A stretch of 64,000 nucleotides of DNA from an uncultured Lachnospiraceae bacterium (GTDB taxonomy: Bacteria; Bacillota; Clostridia; Lachnospirales; Lachnospiraceae): NCBI GenBank assembly GCA_947644545.1, contig CANRZW010000015.1, forward strand, positions 19,242 to 83,241. The letters run 5' to 3'. Numbering within the stretch: the first letter of the stretch is position 1; each line of letters starts with the position of its first letter. The translations under genes were made by a program, and so were the position numbers. The notes under the pieces were generated by a model, which saw only the letters and a list, made by a program, of their open reading frames with translations, ran no database searches and was not told the origin of the DNA. This document shows, piece after piece, positions 48,916-57,894 of this stretch.

Positions 48916-51479
48916 GCATGATGTTCAGGAATTCCGACCAGAAGCTGGAAAAAGAGCTGGCTGCTGACGACTACAGAGCGCATCCGGTGCGCAACAGGCT
49001 GGCGGTGCTGGCAGTGGCGCTGACGGCGCTGCTCATCGTTGTTATTTTTACGGTGGGGATCGGTTATATGACGGCCATGACACGTTATATGGGGGCATCC
49101 CCGGGGCCGGGTACGGACAGCGCCATGATCTATGGTGACGAGGAGATTCTGGAGCGGGCAAAAAAGTTGCCGCAGGTGGACTGGGCGGCTTACGCCAAGC
49201 GGTGCAGTGCAAGCTATCTGCACAATCAGGAATTTTCCGGTGTGGATGTGCGGTTGTTTGCGGCGGACGAAGTGCATTATGAGAAAAATATGGTGGATCT
49301 GATCGCCGGCAGGTATCCGGAGAGCGGGGATGAGATTCTGCTGTCCGATACCATGTCGGAGCGTCTGGGGCTGGCGAAACAGTTAAACGTCACCTATGAC
49401 CTCGTAGTGCTGGTGGAGGGAGAAGGCGAAGGGCAGCAGACGGAAAAAGTGATTCCCATGACGGTGTGCGGGTATTATAAGAATCCGCTGCGCGGCGTCG
49501 CGGATATCTATGAGGAGATCTACACGGGAAAAGCCTTTATCGAGAAGCACAATCCGGGACTGATCAAGGGGTATGACCAGATCTATGTGAAGCTGAACAA
49601 TTTGAATCCCTTGAAGCTGGGGACGGACAAGCATGAGAAGCTGACAGAAGTGAATGAGCAGGCGGCAGGCAACGGCATTCAGTACAAGGCCAGTGATCTG
49701 TCCTATGCGGCCCTGGCCCCGATCATACTGCTTCTGCTGTGTGTGATGTTCTGTGGATACTTTTTTATCTATAATATATTTGACATCTCGATCGAGAATG
49801 ATATACGGTTCTACGGGGAATTAAAGACCATCGGCATGACAAGGCAGCAGCTTAAGCGGATGCTGTTGTGGCAGATGAACAGGGTTTCCTTAATAGGCAT
49901 TGTGCTGGGAGGCATGATCGGATACGGCATCGGACGGATGGCAGCGGGTGCGGTTATGGACGCTTTTGCGGAAGGCATTTCCTCTTTCTATAAGCCGGCT
50001 GGTTTCGTACAGGTGTTTGCGCTGGGAGCGGTGTTTTCCTGGATTACGGTGCTTGTCAGTACCATGAAGCCTTTTCGGATCGCCAGCACGATCTCCCCTG
50101 TGGAGGCGGCCAGATACCGCGGCAGGAAGAAAAAGGGCGTTTTCTCGGTTATCTCTTTTGCCTTAAGCGGTGTTCTGTTTCTGGTGGTGTATACAATCTC
50201 TATGGGGTATTCGGTGGAGGTGCATACGGCGGAGCACAACGGCACGGATTTCCGAATAGTGCAGAAAACGGTCAAATTCGGGTCGGAGGAGCCTTATCAG
50301 CCTGTCAGTGACGAGCTGGTGCGAAAGATCAGGGAGCAGGAGTTTGTGGAAGATTTCCGGGTTACCTATGTGGCCAGGACGAAGCCGGACTGGTTGATTT
50401 TCGGGGGCGGTTATTATTATGATGTATCGCGGGGAGAGATTGCAGGAGAAGGGGAGCTGGCCCGTGACAGACAGGCGTATGTGGACAGCATGGAACAGAA
50501 ATGGGGCGTGGATCCCTGGCGCAGCCTTCCCGGAAAGAACGAGAGAGACAATTATCCGGTCAGCGTCGCGGGTATGGATGCGGCGTATCTTGACCATGAA
50601 AGTCAATATTTTACCGTGCTGGAAGGGGAGTTTGACGCCGAACGGTTTGCACAGGGCGGTTATCTGATCTACAACCGTTCCCTCTATGTCAATGATATGG
50701 AGCAGAGCGAGGGCATGGCGTATCAGGTACATGCAGGCGACCGGGTGTCGGTCACGTTCTTTGACAGTGCGGCAGATCGTTACGTGGAGCAGGAATTTAC
50801 GGTGATGGCCTTGGTGACGAGCCATAATATCTATGGCACGGATAATATGGGGGAAGTCAATATCTGGCTGACGGATGAGGCATTTCAGGAGATTTATTCG
50901 AATTACGGGGAGCTGATCGGGAACGTCTGCTTTAATGCATCCGGTAAAAGGCAGGACGGGACGGCGCTTTCCGACAAGGAACAGTATGAGATCATTGCCG
51001 GGCTTGTAGAGGAAGACGGGAATCTGCAGCTTTCGCTTGACTCCGCTTATATGACCCGGGTACGGAATACGGAAACGAAGCGGAGCATGACGGCTTTCGG
51101 TATCCTGCTGGCGGTGATCGTGGGATTGATCGGTGTAGCCAATATGGTGAATACGGTAACTACGGATGTGATGGCCAGGAAGGTGGAATATGCGGCCATG
51201 CAGTCCATCGGGATGACGGGGCGGCAGATGAAGCGGGATATTTTCGAGAAGTACGCCGTGCTTGTCGCCACAGCGCTGGGACTGGCGACCGTGGCGGGAG
51301 CGGCGCTGGCCTATAAGGTCGGGGCGCAGCCGGGATTTAATTTTTCGGTCATTGCGTTTGTGCAGGCGCTTATGATCTTTGTGGTGATCTCGGCCGGGCT
51401 GTGCGTGGTGATGGCGCAGGTGCTGACCTGGGGGATGAACAGGAGGTCGATTGTGGAGAGGCTGCGGGAAGTGGTGTAG
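48912..51479 (+). CDS. FtsX-domain ABC transporter permease
   Basis: The 855-residue protein has an N-terminal helix (about 30-55), an outer domain of about 200 residues, and a helix block (about 268-400, FGYFFIYNIFDI-type). A second large outer domain (about 440-740) and a closing three-helix FtsX block (about 740-850, LLAVIVGLIGVANMVNTVTT) complete it. This duplicated arrangement differs from BceB (about 650 residues, one large loop) and suggests a MacB-like or lipoprotein-type mechanotransmitter. With the adjacent ATPase and two-component system it is probably a peptide-antibiotic response transporter; substrate unknown. Confidence 0.83.
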   Translation: MSMMFRNSDQKLEKELAADDYRAHPVRNRLAVLAVALTALLIVVIFTVGIGYMTAMTRYMGASPGPGTDSAMIYGDEEILERAKKLPQVDWAAYAKRCSASYLHNQEFSGVDVRLFAADEVHYEKNMVDLIAGRYPESGDEILLSDTMSERLGLAKQLNVTYDLVVLVEGEGEGQQTEKVIPMTVCGYYKNPLRGVADIYEEIYTGKAFIEKHNPGLIKGYDQIYVKLNNLNPLKLGTDKHEKLTEVNEQAAGNGIQYKASDLSYAALAPIILLLLCVMFCGYFFIYNIFDISIENDIRFYGELKTIGMTRQQLKRMLLWQMNRVSLIGIVLGGMIGYGIGRMAAGAVMDAFAEGISSFYKPAGFVQVFALGAVFSWITVLVSTMKPFRIASTISPVEAARYRGRKKKGVFSVISFALSGVLFLVVYTISMGYSVEVHTAEHNGTDFRIVQKTVKFGSEEPYQPVSDELVRKIREQEFVEDFRVTYVARTKPDWLIFGGGYYYDVSRGEIAGEGELARDRQAYVDSMEQKWGVDPWRSLPGKNERDNYPVSVAGMDAAYLDHESQYFTVLEGEFDAERFAQGGYLIYNRSLYVNDMEQSEGMAYQVHAGDRVSVTFFDSAADRYVEQEFTVMALVTSHNIYGTDNMGEVNIWLTDEAFQEIYSNYGELIGNVCFNASGKRQDGTALSDKEQYEIIAGLVEEDGNLQLSLDSAYMTRVRNTETKRSMTAFGILLAVIVGLIGVANMVNTVTTDVMARKVEYAAMQSIGMTGRQMKRDIFEKYAVLVATALGLATVAGAALAYKVGAQPGFNFSVIAFVQALMIFVVISAGLCVVMAQVLTWGMNRRSIVERLREVV

Positions 51480-51532
51480 AGGTATAAGGGGGCTGCGATA
51501 TGATTGTAATTTGAGAAGGAAAGGGCAAATGA

Positions 51533-52222
51533 GTGGGGATGGAGAAGCGGATTTTGGTTATTGAGGATGATCGGGCGTTGAATGAGGGGATTGCGTTTGC
51601 ACTGCGGCGGGAGGGGTATCTGACGAGGAGCGCCTATAGTCTGCGGGAAGCGAGGGAGAAGCTGGAAGAACAGATGAACCTGATTCTGTTGGATATCAAT
51701 CTGCCGGACGGGGACGGCAGAGAGTTTCTGGGAAGTGTGCTGGCCGGGCAGCCGGCGCCGGTGCTTCTGCTGACAGCCAGAGACACGGAGGAAGATATGC
51801 TGCAGGGGTTCCGGGCAGGGTGTGATGATTATATCACGAAGCCTTTTTCCATGCCGGTGCTGCTTATGAAGATCGCGGCGGTATTAAAGCGCAGTGAGGG
51901 CGTGTCGCGGCAGATCTATGTGAATGGTGAACTGTTGTATGATTTTGAGAACAAGACATTGACCAGGCGGGGAGAGCAGGTAGAGCTTACGGCGTTAGAG
52001 TGCAGGCTGACGGAGCTTTTTCTTCGCAACAGGGGTATCGTGCTGACGAGAGAACGGATCCTGGAACGGATCTGGGATGCGGATGAGCGGTTTGTGGAGA
52101 GCAGGACGCTCAATGTGACGATCCGCAGGCTGCGCATGAAGGTGGAGGAGAATCCGGAGGAGCCGATTTATATCAAAACAGTGTTTGGTTTGGGGTATAA
52201 GTGGGAGGATGGACAGAAATGA
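51533..52222 (+). CDS. OmpR-type response regulator
   Basis: The 229-residue regulator has a receiver domain (about 1-115; acidic pair in LVIEDDRAL, phospho-acceptor in LILLDINLPDGDG, Thr in LLLTARD, Lys in ITKPFSMP) and a winged helix of the OmpR/PhoB type (about 130-228: LTALECRLTELFLRN and VTIRRLRMKVEENP). GGAAAGGG lies seven bases before the GTG at 51533; the ATG two codons later is equally plausible. It overlaps the kinase gene by 4 bases and probably controls the ABC transporter encoded upstream. Confidence 0.88.
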   Translation: MGMEKRILVIEDDRALNEGIAFALRREGYLTRSAYSLREAREKLEEQMNLILLDINLPDGDGREFLGSVLAGQPAPVLLLTARDTEEDMLQGFRAGCDDYITKPFSMPVLLMKIAAVLKRSEGVSRQIYVNGELLYDFENKTLTRRGEQVELTALECRLTELFLRNRGIVLTRERILERIWDADERFVESRTLNVTIRRLRMKVEENPEEPIYIKTVFGLGYKWEDGQK

Positions 52223-53253
52223 ACAAGCGGTATAAGAGTAACGGTACAGACGGTATATGGATAGGCGGTATGGGCGTGATGCTCATACTGCTTTTCCTGT
52301 TCAGCGAGCTTTCCTGCAGACGGCCGGCTTACGGCACATGGCTGATCATCCTGTATGGGGTGGTGAATCTGGCGGTGTTCGCAGGGGTATATCTGTTGAT
52401 CGAGAGGCGGGTGGACGGGAAGCTCTATGCGTTCAGTGAAATGATGGAAGAGCTGATGGACGGCAGAGTTACGATCGCCTTTCCGGTGACGGAGGATACG
52501 ATTCTGTCCAGAATGCAGGGGCAGTTATTGCGGCTCTATGACATTCTGTGCTCTTATGAGGAGCGGGAGCGGCAGTTTCGCGGGCAGCTTAATGAGAATA
52601 TCGGGGATCTGGTGCATCAATTAAATACGCCGATCACGAATATCTTGATGTATGTGGGATTTCTGGAACGGGATGATTTGACGGCGGATGAGAAGGGAAG
52701 ATTTCTTGCCTGTCTGGAGGAGCAGACGAAGAAGCTTACCTGGCTGGGGGAGAGCTTTTCTAAGGTGTCGAGACTGGAGACGGGGATTATTCGCCTGAAA
52801 CCGGAATGGCAGAGTCTGGAAACGATTCTTTTGCAGGCGGTGGGACAGGTGATGGAGAAGGCGAAGAGCCGGGGGATGGAGATTGATTTGTCTGGCAGGG
52901 TAAAAAGTCAGGTGATGGCGGACGCGAAATGGACGGCGGAGGCTGTCTTTAATGTGCTGGATAACGCGGTGAAGTATGGGGATGCGGGCAGCAGGATCGA
53001 GATGGAAGTGATGGAACTGACAAATTATGTAGGGGTGGCAGTGCGGAGCAGTGGGGTTCGGATTGCACCGGAAGAATATCACAAGTTATTTAAACGGTTT
53101 TACAGAGGCAGGGAGGTCGGAGAAAGAGAAGGCGTCGGGCTGGGATTGTATATTACGAGGAAGATTGTGGAGGAAGAAGGGGGTTACATCAAGGTGGGCA
53201 GGACGGCGGATGAGAGAACGGAATTTGTGCTGCTGTTTCCGGCTGGAAAATAG
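52219..53253 (+). CDS. Sensor histidine kinase, short intramembrane-sensing type
   Basis: The roughly 344-residue kinase has two close transmembrane helices (about 14-33 and 41-62) with almost no outer loop, like BceS-type kinases that read the state of a partner ABC transporter. The H-box is GDLVHQLNTPITNILMY; the ATPase domain shows VFNVLDNAVKYGD, KLFKRFYRG and GVGLGLYITRKIV. The start at 52219 overlaps the regulator stop (ATGA) with GGGAGGA upstream; the longer ORF-track start is unlikely. It forms a two-component system with the preceding gene. Confidence 0.87.
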   Translation: MNKRYKSNGTDGIWIGGMGVMLILLFLFSELSCRRPAYGTWLIILYGVVNLAVFAGVYLLIERRVDGKLYAFSEMMEELMDGRVTIAFPVTEDTILSRMQGQLLRLYDILCSYEERERQFRGQLNENIGDLVHQLNTPITNILMYVGFLERDDLTADEKGRFLACLEEQTKKLTWLGESFSKVSRLETGIIRLKPEWQSLETILLQAVGQVMEKAKSRGMEIDLSGRVKSQVMADAKWTAEAVFNVLDNAVKYGDAGSRIEMEVMELTNYVGVAVRSSGVRIAPEEYHKLFKRFYRGREVGEREGVGLGLYITRKIVEEEGGYIKVGRTADERTEFVLLFPAGK

Positions 53254-53297
53254 GCGCGGCTGAGAAAGAAAGGTAATTTGCAGGGGAATTTCGGCTG

Positions 53298-53306
53298 TGC
53301 TATAAT
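53298..53306 (+). promoter_or_regulatory. Extended -10 promoter element
   Basis: TG-C-TATAAT at 53298-53306 lies about 65 bp before the small membrane protein gene. No matching -35 is evident. Confidence 0.45.
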
Positions 53307-53372
53307 TGGCTTAGAAATTGGGTTGTGCTATGCAGGTGGGTGATGGCTGTTATGCGAAAGGAGGAGGGGAAC

Positions 53373-53585
53373 GTGAAGAATGCGAACAGGATGTACGCTG
53401 CACAGGGGGTGGTTTTACCCTGGATTACCTTGATCTTGCTGGTCGGCGTTTCCACTTATTATTGTGAGCTTTTTTGGCTGAGGATAGTCTGTATTTTGGT
53501 CGCAATATGGAATGGAAGCGTTATGCTCAGGCTGGCGAAGGAAGTTTTACGGATGAGTAAGGAGAAGGCGGAAGAGAGCGCCTGA
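53373..53585 (+). CDS. Small two-helix membrane protein
   Basis: The family is not recognised. From the GTG at 53373 (AAAGGAGG eight bases upstream) the product has about 70 residues, with two hydrophobic segments (about 9-28 and 31-50) and a charged C-terminus, KEVLRMSKEKAEESA. The ORF track uses a start 16 codons earlier without a ribosome binding site. It follows the histidine kinase gene but has its own extended -10 promoter, so a link with that system is only positional. Confidence 0.6.
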   Translation: MKNANRMYAAQGVVLPWITLILLVGVSTYYCELFWLRIVCILVAIWNGSVMLRLAKEVLRMSKEKAEESA

Positions 53586-53668
53586 CGGATTCGGTTTGCC
53601 GGGAAGGAGATGGGCGTTTCTGATTCGGACTCAAAAAGTCAAGATTGTGTAATTTTCCACCAAAATAA

Positions 53669-53700
53669 TGGAAGTGTTTCCCAAAACAGGGATATATAAT
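53669..53700 (+). promoter_or_regulatory. Candidate operator and -10 of the GH31 gene
   Basis: TGGAAGTGTTTCCC (53669-53682) is an imperfect palindrome that weakly resembles a CcpA cre box. TATAAT follows at 53695-53700. No standard -35 is present, so the palindrome may be the site of an activator or repressor. Confidence 0.35.
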
Positions 53701-53743
53701 GTATTTATTATGAAAGTTGTGAAGAATGACAGGAGGAAAAGAC

Positions 53744-55831
53744 ATGATTCAGAAGTATGTATACGGGAAACCATTTACAACAGAGGCCGTAGTGGAAGAA
53801 GTGGCAGTGGCGGCAGGTGCGCCGGCTTATGGCAGCATTGAGGCAGAGCAGGGATTTCGCTTTACCTACAAGATGGAGGAGAATGATATCGTGTATGGCC
53901 TTGGGGAGGCCAACAGGGGATTGAACAAGCGGGGCTACTGCTATACCAGTGACTGTACGGATGATCCGAACCACACGGAAGACAAGCGTTCCTTATATGG
54001 TGCGCATAACTTTATTGTCGTGGCAGGCAGGGAGACATTCGGACTGTTTTTCGATTATCCGTCAGAGATCACTTTTGATATCGGATACACGAAGACAGAT
54101 ACATTACAGGTGTCATGTGAAGATGCGGATCTGAACCTGTTTGTGATCGACGGGGATTCTCCCTATGATATTGTGAAGCAGTTCCGCAGCATCATCGGCA
54201 GAAGCTATATCCCGCCCAAGTATGCATTTGGTTTCGGGCAGAGCCGCTGGGGATATAAGACGAAGGAGGACTTCCGCAGTGTGGTGGATGGACACCGGGC
54301 AAACGGTGTGCCGCTTGATATGGTCTATATGGATATCGACTATATGCAGAGCTTCAAAGACTTTACGCTGCATGAAGAGAATTTCCAGGATTTCCCGGCC
54401 TTTGTGCAGGAGATGAAAGACAGGAATATCCGTCTGATTCCGATCATCGACGCGGGTGTGAAGGTGGAAAAGGGATATGACATCTATGAGGAGGGCGTGC
54501 AGAACCGTTACTTCTGCCAGCGTGAGGACGGCAGCGATTTCGTGGCGGCGGTATGGCCGGGGGATACGCATTTCCCGGATGTGCTGAATGAGGAGGCACG
54601 GAAATGGTTTGGCGATAAGTATCGCCTTCTGACCGACCAGGGCATTGAGGGCTTCTGGAACGACATGAATGAACCGGCGATCTTCTATTCCAAAGAGGGT
54701 CTGGCGGAGTTGAAGGATATGCTGAAAGATTTCCTGGAGAACGAGAATGGCGGCGGTATCACAGCCGGGGAGATGGCGGCAGATAACAGGAATAAAGGGG
54801 AAACTGATAAGGAAACCGCGGCAGAAGGCGCTAAGAAACGCTTTACCGGACCGTCCGTATGGCCGTTGATGTGGAAACTTGGCAGTTTGGCCAACAGTAA
54901 GGAAGATTACAGGCGTTTTTATCATAATACGAAGGACGGGCGGGTGCGCCATGACAAGGTACACAATCTGTTCGGCTACTATATGACGAGGGCGGCAGGA
55001 GAAGCCTTCGAGCGGATCGATCCGGACAAGAGATTCCTGATGTTTTCCCGTTCTTCCTATATCGGTATGCACCGCTTTGGCGGTATTTGGACCGGGGACA
55101 ATAAGTCCTGGTGGTCTCATATTCTGCTGAACCTGAAAATGTTGCCGTCCTTAAATATGTGCGGGTTCCTGTATACCGGTGCGGATCTGGGCGGATTTGG
55201 CGCCGATACGACGTTAGACATGCTGCTGCGCTGGCTGGCGCTGGGGGTATTTACACCGTTGATGCGTAACCATGCGGCACAGGGAACGAGAGAACAGGAG
55301 TGTTACCAGTTCGAGAACATCGAGGATTTCCGGCATGTGATCGGTGTGCGTTACCGTCTGATTCCGTATCTGTACAGCGAGTATATGAAGGCTGCATTAA
55401 ATAACGACTTGTATTTTAAACCGTTGGCTTTCGTCTATCCGGAAGATGCCATGGCCGTGCAGGTGGAAGACCAGATGATGCTGGGGGATGAGATCATGAT
55501 CGCGCCTGTCTATACCCAGAATGCGAAGGGGCGTTATGTGTATCTGCCGGAGGAGATGAAATTCGTCAAGTTCCTGCCGGACGGCACGATCTATGAGGAG
55601 GTCCTTGGGAAGGGACACCATTATGTGGAGATCGCCTTAAATGAAGTGCCGCTATTTATCCGCAGCGGTAAGTGCATACCGCTGGCGGAAGCAGCCGAGT
55701 GTGTAGAGGCCCTTGACACGGAGCATATGACGATGCTTGGATTTGCAGGGGCAGAGTATAGGCTGTATGAGGATGACGGCGTGAGCAAGGCGTACCAGAA
55801 GCCGGAAGCATATCGGAAACTGGTGATGTAG
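53744..55831 (+). CDS. GH31 alpha-glucosidase/alpha-xylosidase family enzyme
   Basis: The roughly 695-residue cytoplasmic glycosidase belongs to GH31. The N-terminal sandwich contains YGLGEANRGLNKRG; the barrel has FGFGQSRWGYK and YMDIDYMQSFKDFTLHEENF. The nucleophile is Asp307 in GFWNDMNEPAIF and the acid/base Asp452 in WTGDNKSWW; MRNHAAQGTREQECY is also typical. About 25 low-complexity residues (around 340-365, NGGG...NRNKGETDKE) are inserted in the barrel after the nucleophile strand. Alpha-glucosidase is most likely; alpha-xylosidase or another alpha-glycosidase is possible. AGGAGG precedes the ATG at 53744. It is monocistronic, with no transporter beside it. Confidence 0.88.
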   Translation: MIQKYVYGKPFTTEAVVEEVAVAAGAPAYGSIEAEQGFRFTYKMEENDIVYGLGEANRGLNKRGYCYTSDCTDDPNHTEDKRSLYGAHNFIVVAGRETFGLFFDYPSEITFDIGYTKTDTLQVSCEDADLNLFVIDGDSPYDIVKQFRSIIGRSYIPPKYAFGFGQSRWGYKTKEDFRSVVDGHRANGVPLDMVYMDIDYMQSFKDFTLHEENFQDFPAFVQEMKDRNIRLIPIIDAGVKVEKGYDIYEEGVQNRYFCQREDGSDFVAAVWPGDTHFPDVLNEEARKWFGDKYRLLTDQGIEGFWNDMNEPAIFYSKEGLAELKDMLKDFLENENGGGITAGEMAADNRNKGETDKETAAEGAKKRFTGPSVWPLMWKLGSLANSKEDYRRFYHNTKDGRVRHDKVHNLFGYYMTRAAGEAFERIDPDKRFLMFSRSSYIGMHRFGGIWTGDNKSWWSHILLNLKMLPSLNMCGFLYTGADLGGFGADTTLDMLLRWLALGVFTPLMRNHAAQGTREQECYQFENIEDFRHVIGVRYRLIPYLYSEYMKAALNNDLYFKPLAFVYPEDAMAVQVEDQMMLGDEIMIAPVYTQNAKGRYVYLPEEMKFVKFLPDGTIYEEVLGKGHHYVEIALNEVPLFIRSGKCIPLAEAAECVEALDTEHMTMLGFAGAEYRLYEDDGVSKAYQKPEAYRKLVM

Positions 55832-55844
55832 AAGAAGAGGATTG

Positions 55845-57185
55845 TCAGTTACTTCTGCGGTCATAATGATACTTCTTCCGCTTGCCGACCAGGAACAGCA
55901 CAGCTGTAATAACGGCCGCTATCTCTGCCGCCACGATGGAGATCCAGATACCGTCCAGACCCAGGATAAGGGGCAGGAGCAGCACGGCAAGAATCTGGAA
56001 GACCAGCGTCCGCAGAAAAGAGATCAGCGCGGAGGTAAGACCGTCTCCCAGGGCGGTAAAGAAGGCGGAACCGAAGATGGCAAATCCCGCGAACAGGAAC
56101 GAAAAGGCGAAGATACAAAATCCGCGCAGCGTCATGGCAAGCAGGGATTTGTCATATCCGACAAACAGCAGGGCGAGCGGCCGTGCCAGGATCCGGGCGG
56201 CCAGGAACATCAGAATTGCAAATACACCTGTTATGACAAAGCTCTTCTTTAGTAATCCGCTTAGTTCATTATAATTTCCCGCACCGCTGTGATAGCCGAT
56301 CACCGGAGAGACACCTACGGAGAAACCGATAAAGGCGGCCAGGAAGATCAGATTGACATACATCAGGACGCCATAGGCGGCAATGCCGTCTTCCCCGGCG
56401 TATTGCAGCAGCTGGATATTATACAGCATACTGACGAGGGAAGTGGAAATATTGCTCATCAGCTCTGAGGAACCGTTGATGCATACTTTAAGCAGCGCCA
56501 TGCTGTCGAAGCGGGCCTTTGTCAGACGGAGCAGGCTGGTGTTGGGGCGGGCAAAATAGAGAACGGGGAGCAGGCCGCCGACACACTGGCCGATCGCGGT
56601 AGCTGCGGCCGCACCCTGCAGGCCCCAATGGAATACAATGATAAAAAGAGCATCCAGCAGGGCATTGGTCAGTCCGGCTGCGATCGTGACATAAAGGCCC
56701 AGCTTCGGCTTCTCCGCCGTGGCAAACAGGCACTGGAATTCATATTGGAGGATATAGGCGGAGACTGCGGGAAGAATGATCTTCCCATAGGTGATGCAGT
56801 CTTCGAGCATCTGTCCTTTGGCGCCCAGCAGGGATAAAAGAGGGCGCAAAAATAACAGCCCTAATCCTGTCAAAACGATGCCGCAGGCTATGGAGATATA
56901 GATCAGCATGGAAAAGAGCTGATCGGCCTTCTCCTTATGGCCGGCGCCCATGGTGATGGCGATCAGGGCGCCGCCGCCGGTGCCGAACATGAAACCTGCA
57001 CAGCCCAGGATCATCAGGACGGGCATAATAAAATTGACGGCTGTGAAGGCCGTCTTTCCCACGAAATTGGAGACGAAGAAGCCGTCAACCACGCCGTAGA
57101 TCGAGGTGAAGATCAACATGATGATAGAAGGCATGGTAAAACGTAACAGTCGTTTGTAATCGAAATGGTCTGATAATTGTATCAT
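55845..57185 (-). CDS. MATE-family efflux transporter (MepA-like)
   Basis: The roughly 446-residue protein has twelve helices. LRFTMPSIIMLIFTSIYGVVDGFF and the loop FGTGGGALIAITMGAG are typical of the MepA/NorM-like MATE group, which extrudes cationic drugs in exchange for Na+ or H+. It follows a marR gene on the same strand by 66 bases, a common pairing in which MarR represses its own operon. I start at 57185 (AAAGGAG upstream, ATG); the ORF-track start is a TTG that overlaps that site. Confidence 0.87.
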   Translation of the reverse strand: MIQLSDHFDYKRLLRFTMPSIIMLIFTSIYGVVDGFFVSNFVGKTAFTAVNFIMPVLMILGCAGFMFGTGGGALIAITMGAGHKEKADQLFSMLIYISIACGIVLTGLGLLFLRPLLSLLGAKGQMLEDCITYGKIILPAVSAYILQYEFQCLFATAEKPKLGLYVTIAAGLTNALLDALFIIVFHWGLQGAAAATAIGQCVGGLLPVLYFARPNTSLLRLTKARFDSMALLKVCINGSSELMSNISTSLVSMLYNIQLLQYAGEDGIAAYGVLMYVNLIFLAAFIGFSVGVSPVIGYHSGAGNYNELSGLLKKSFVITGVFAILMFLAARILARPLALLFVGYDKSLLAMTLRGFCIFAFSFLFAGFAIFGSAFFTALGDGLTSALISFLRTLVFQILAVLLLPLILGLDGIWISIVAAEIAAVITAVLFLVGKRKKYHYDRRSN

Positions 57186-57251
57186 TGGTATGGTTACTCC
57201 TTTCAAGAATTATGGTATTGTTCTGGCGATTCTGCAGGCAGTTATTCAACC

Positions 57252-57692
57252 TTAAGTCAGTTTGCGTGCCATGGCGCGCAGATCATGCAGATAGTTTTCT
57301 GTCAAAGCAATGTATTGCTCCATATCTTCCGCCGGCCAGGAGGCAAAGATAGCGTTTTCAAGCGCCAGAATCTGGCCGGCGGTCTTCTGCGCCATCCGTT
57401 TTCCGGATTGGGTCAGGCAGACATTCTTATTCCTCGGGCCAAGCGGCTCTAAATAAATAATACCCTCACTTTCCAGCTTGCGCAGGGAGGAATTGATGGT
57501 CTGTTTGCTGAGACCGGTGAGTCGACAGATCTTCTGCAGCGGACAGTCGGTGCCGTTATCACAGATGGTATAGAGGATCCTCATTACACTGTCTGACAGC
57601 CCCAGCTTCGTGGACATCTCGTGATAGGTGGCGTCAATTTCCCCGACCAGATAGTTATAACGCTTCAGATTGTTTGAAAAGTTGTCAGACAT
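57252..57692 (-). CDS. MarR-family transcriptional regulator
   Basis: The 146-residue protein is a winged-helix MarR: the DNA-binding core lies at about 50-100 (CPLQKICRLTGLSKQTINSS, followed by the wing YLEPLGPRNKNVCLTQSGKR), flanked by dimerisation helices. It stands between two MATE genes. Two mirror-image palindromic operators overlap its own promoter in the spacer to the plus-strand MATE gene. It probably represses its own operon, and perhaps the divergent one, until a drug or metabolite binds. Confidence 0.88.
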   Translation of the reverse strand: MSDNFSNNLKRYNYLVGEIDATYHEMSTKLGLSDSVMRILYTICDNGTDCPLQKICRLTGLSKQTINSSLRKLESEGIIYLEPLGPRNKNVCLTQSGKRMAQKTAGQILALENAIFASWPAEDMEQYIALTENYLHDLRAMARKLT

Positions 57693-57725
57693 ATTTGTTT
57701 TCTCCTGTAGGGCAGTGTTCTTTTA

Positions 57726-57769
57726 GTACGAAATCGTACCAATGTAGCTATCATAGTACGATTTCGTAC
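57726..57769. promoter_or_regulatory. Pair of MarR operators
   Basis: GTACGAAATCGTAC (57726-57739) and GTACGATTTCGTAC (57756-57769) are palindromic and are exact reverse complements of each other, centres 30 bp apart. With flanks (TTTAGTACG... / ...CGTACTAAA) they form one 48-bp mirror structure. Confidence 0.85.
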
Positions 57770-57778
57770 TAAAGTCAA
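57750..57778 (-). promoter_or_regulatory. marR-MATE operon promoter
   Basis: On the minus strand TTGACT (57778-57773) and TATGAT (57755-57750) are 17 bases apart. The right-hand operator exactly fills the spacer; the left-hand one covers the early transcribed region. Confidence 0.8.
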
Positions 57779-57894
57779 GCAGGAAATAAGCATGGATTGT
57801 AAAAGATGCCCCGTAGGGCTGCCGACTTGCTTCCTGATGGAAAATCGTGGTAAGATAAGAGAAAAATAAAATGAATCTTGGAGATGATGGAATT

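Noticed and set aside
54113-55120. 335-residue minus-strand ORF
   Set aside because: Antisense of the GH31 gene; the conserved GH31 catalytic motifs are on the plus strand.
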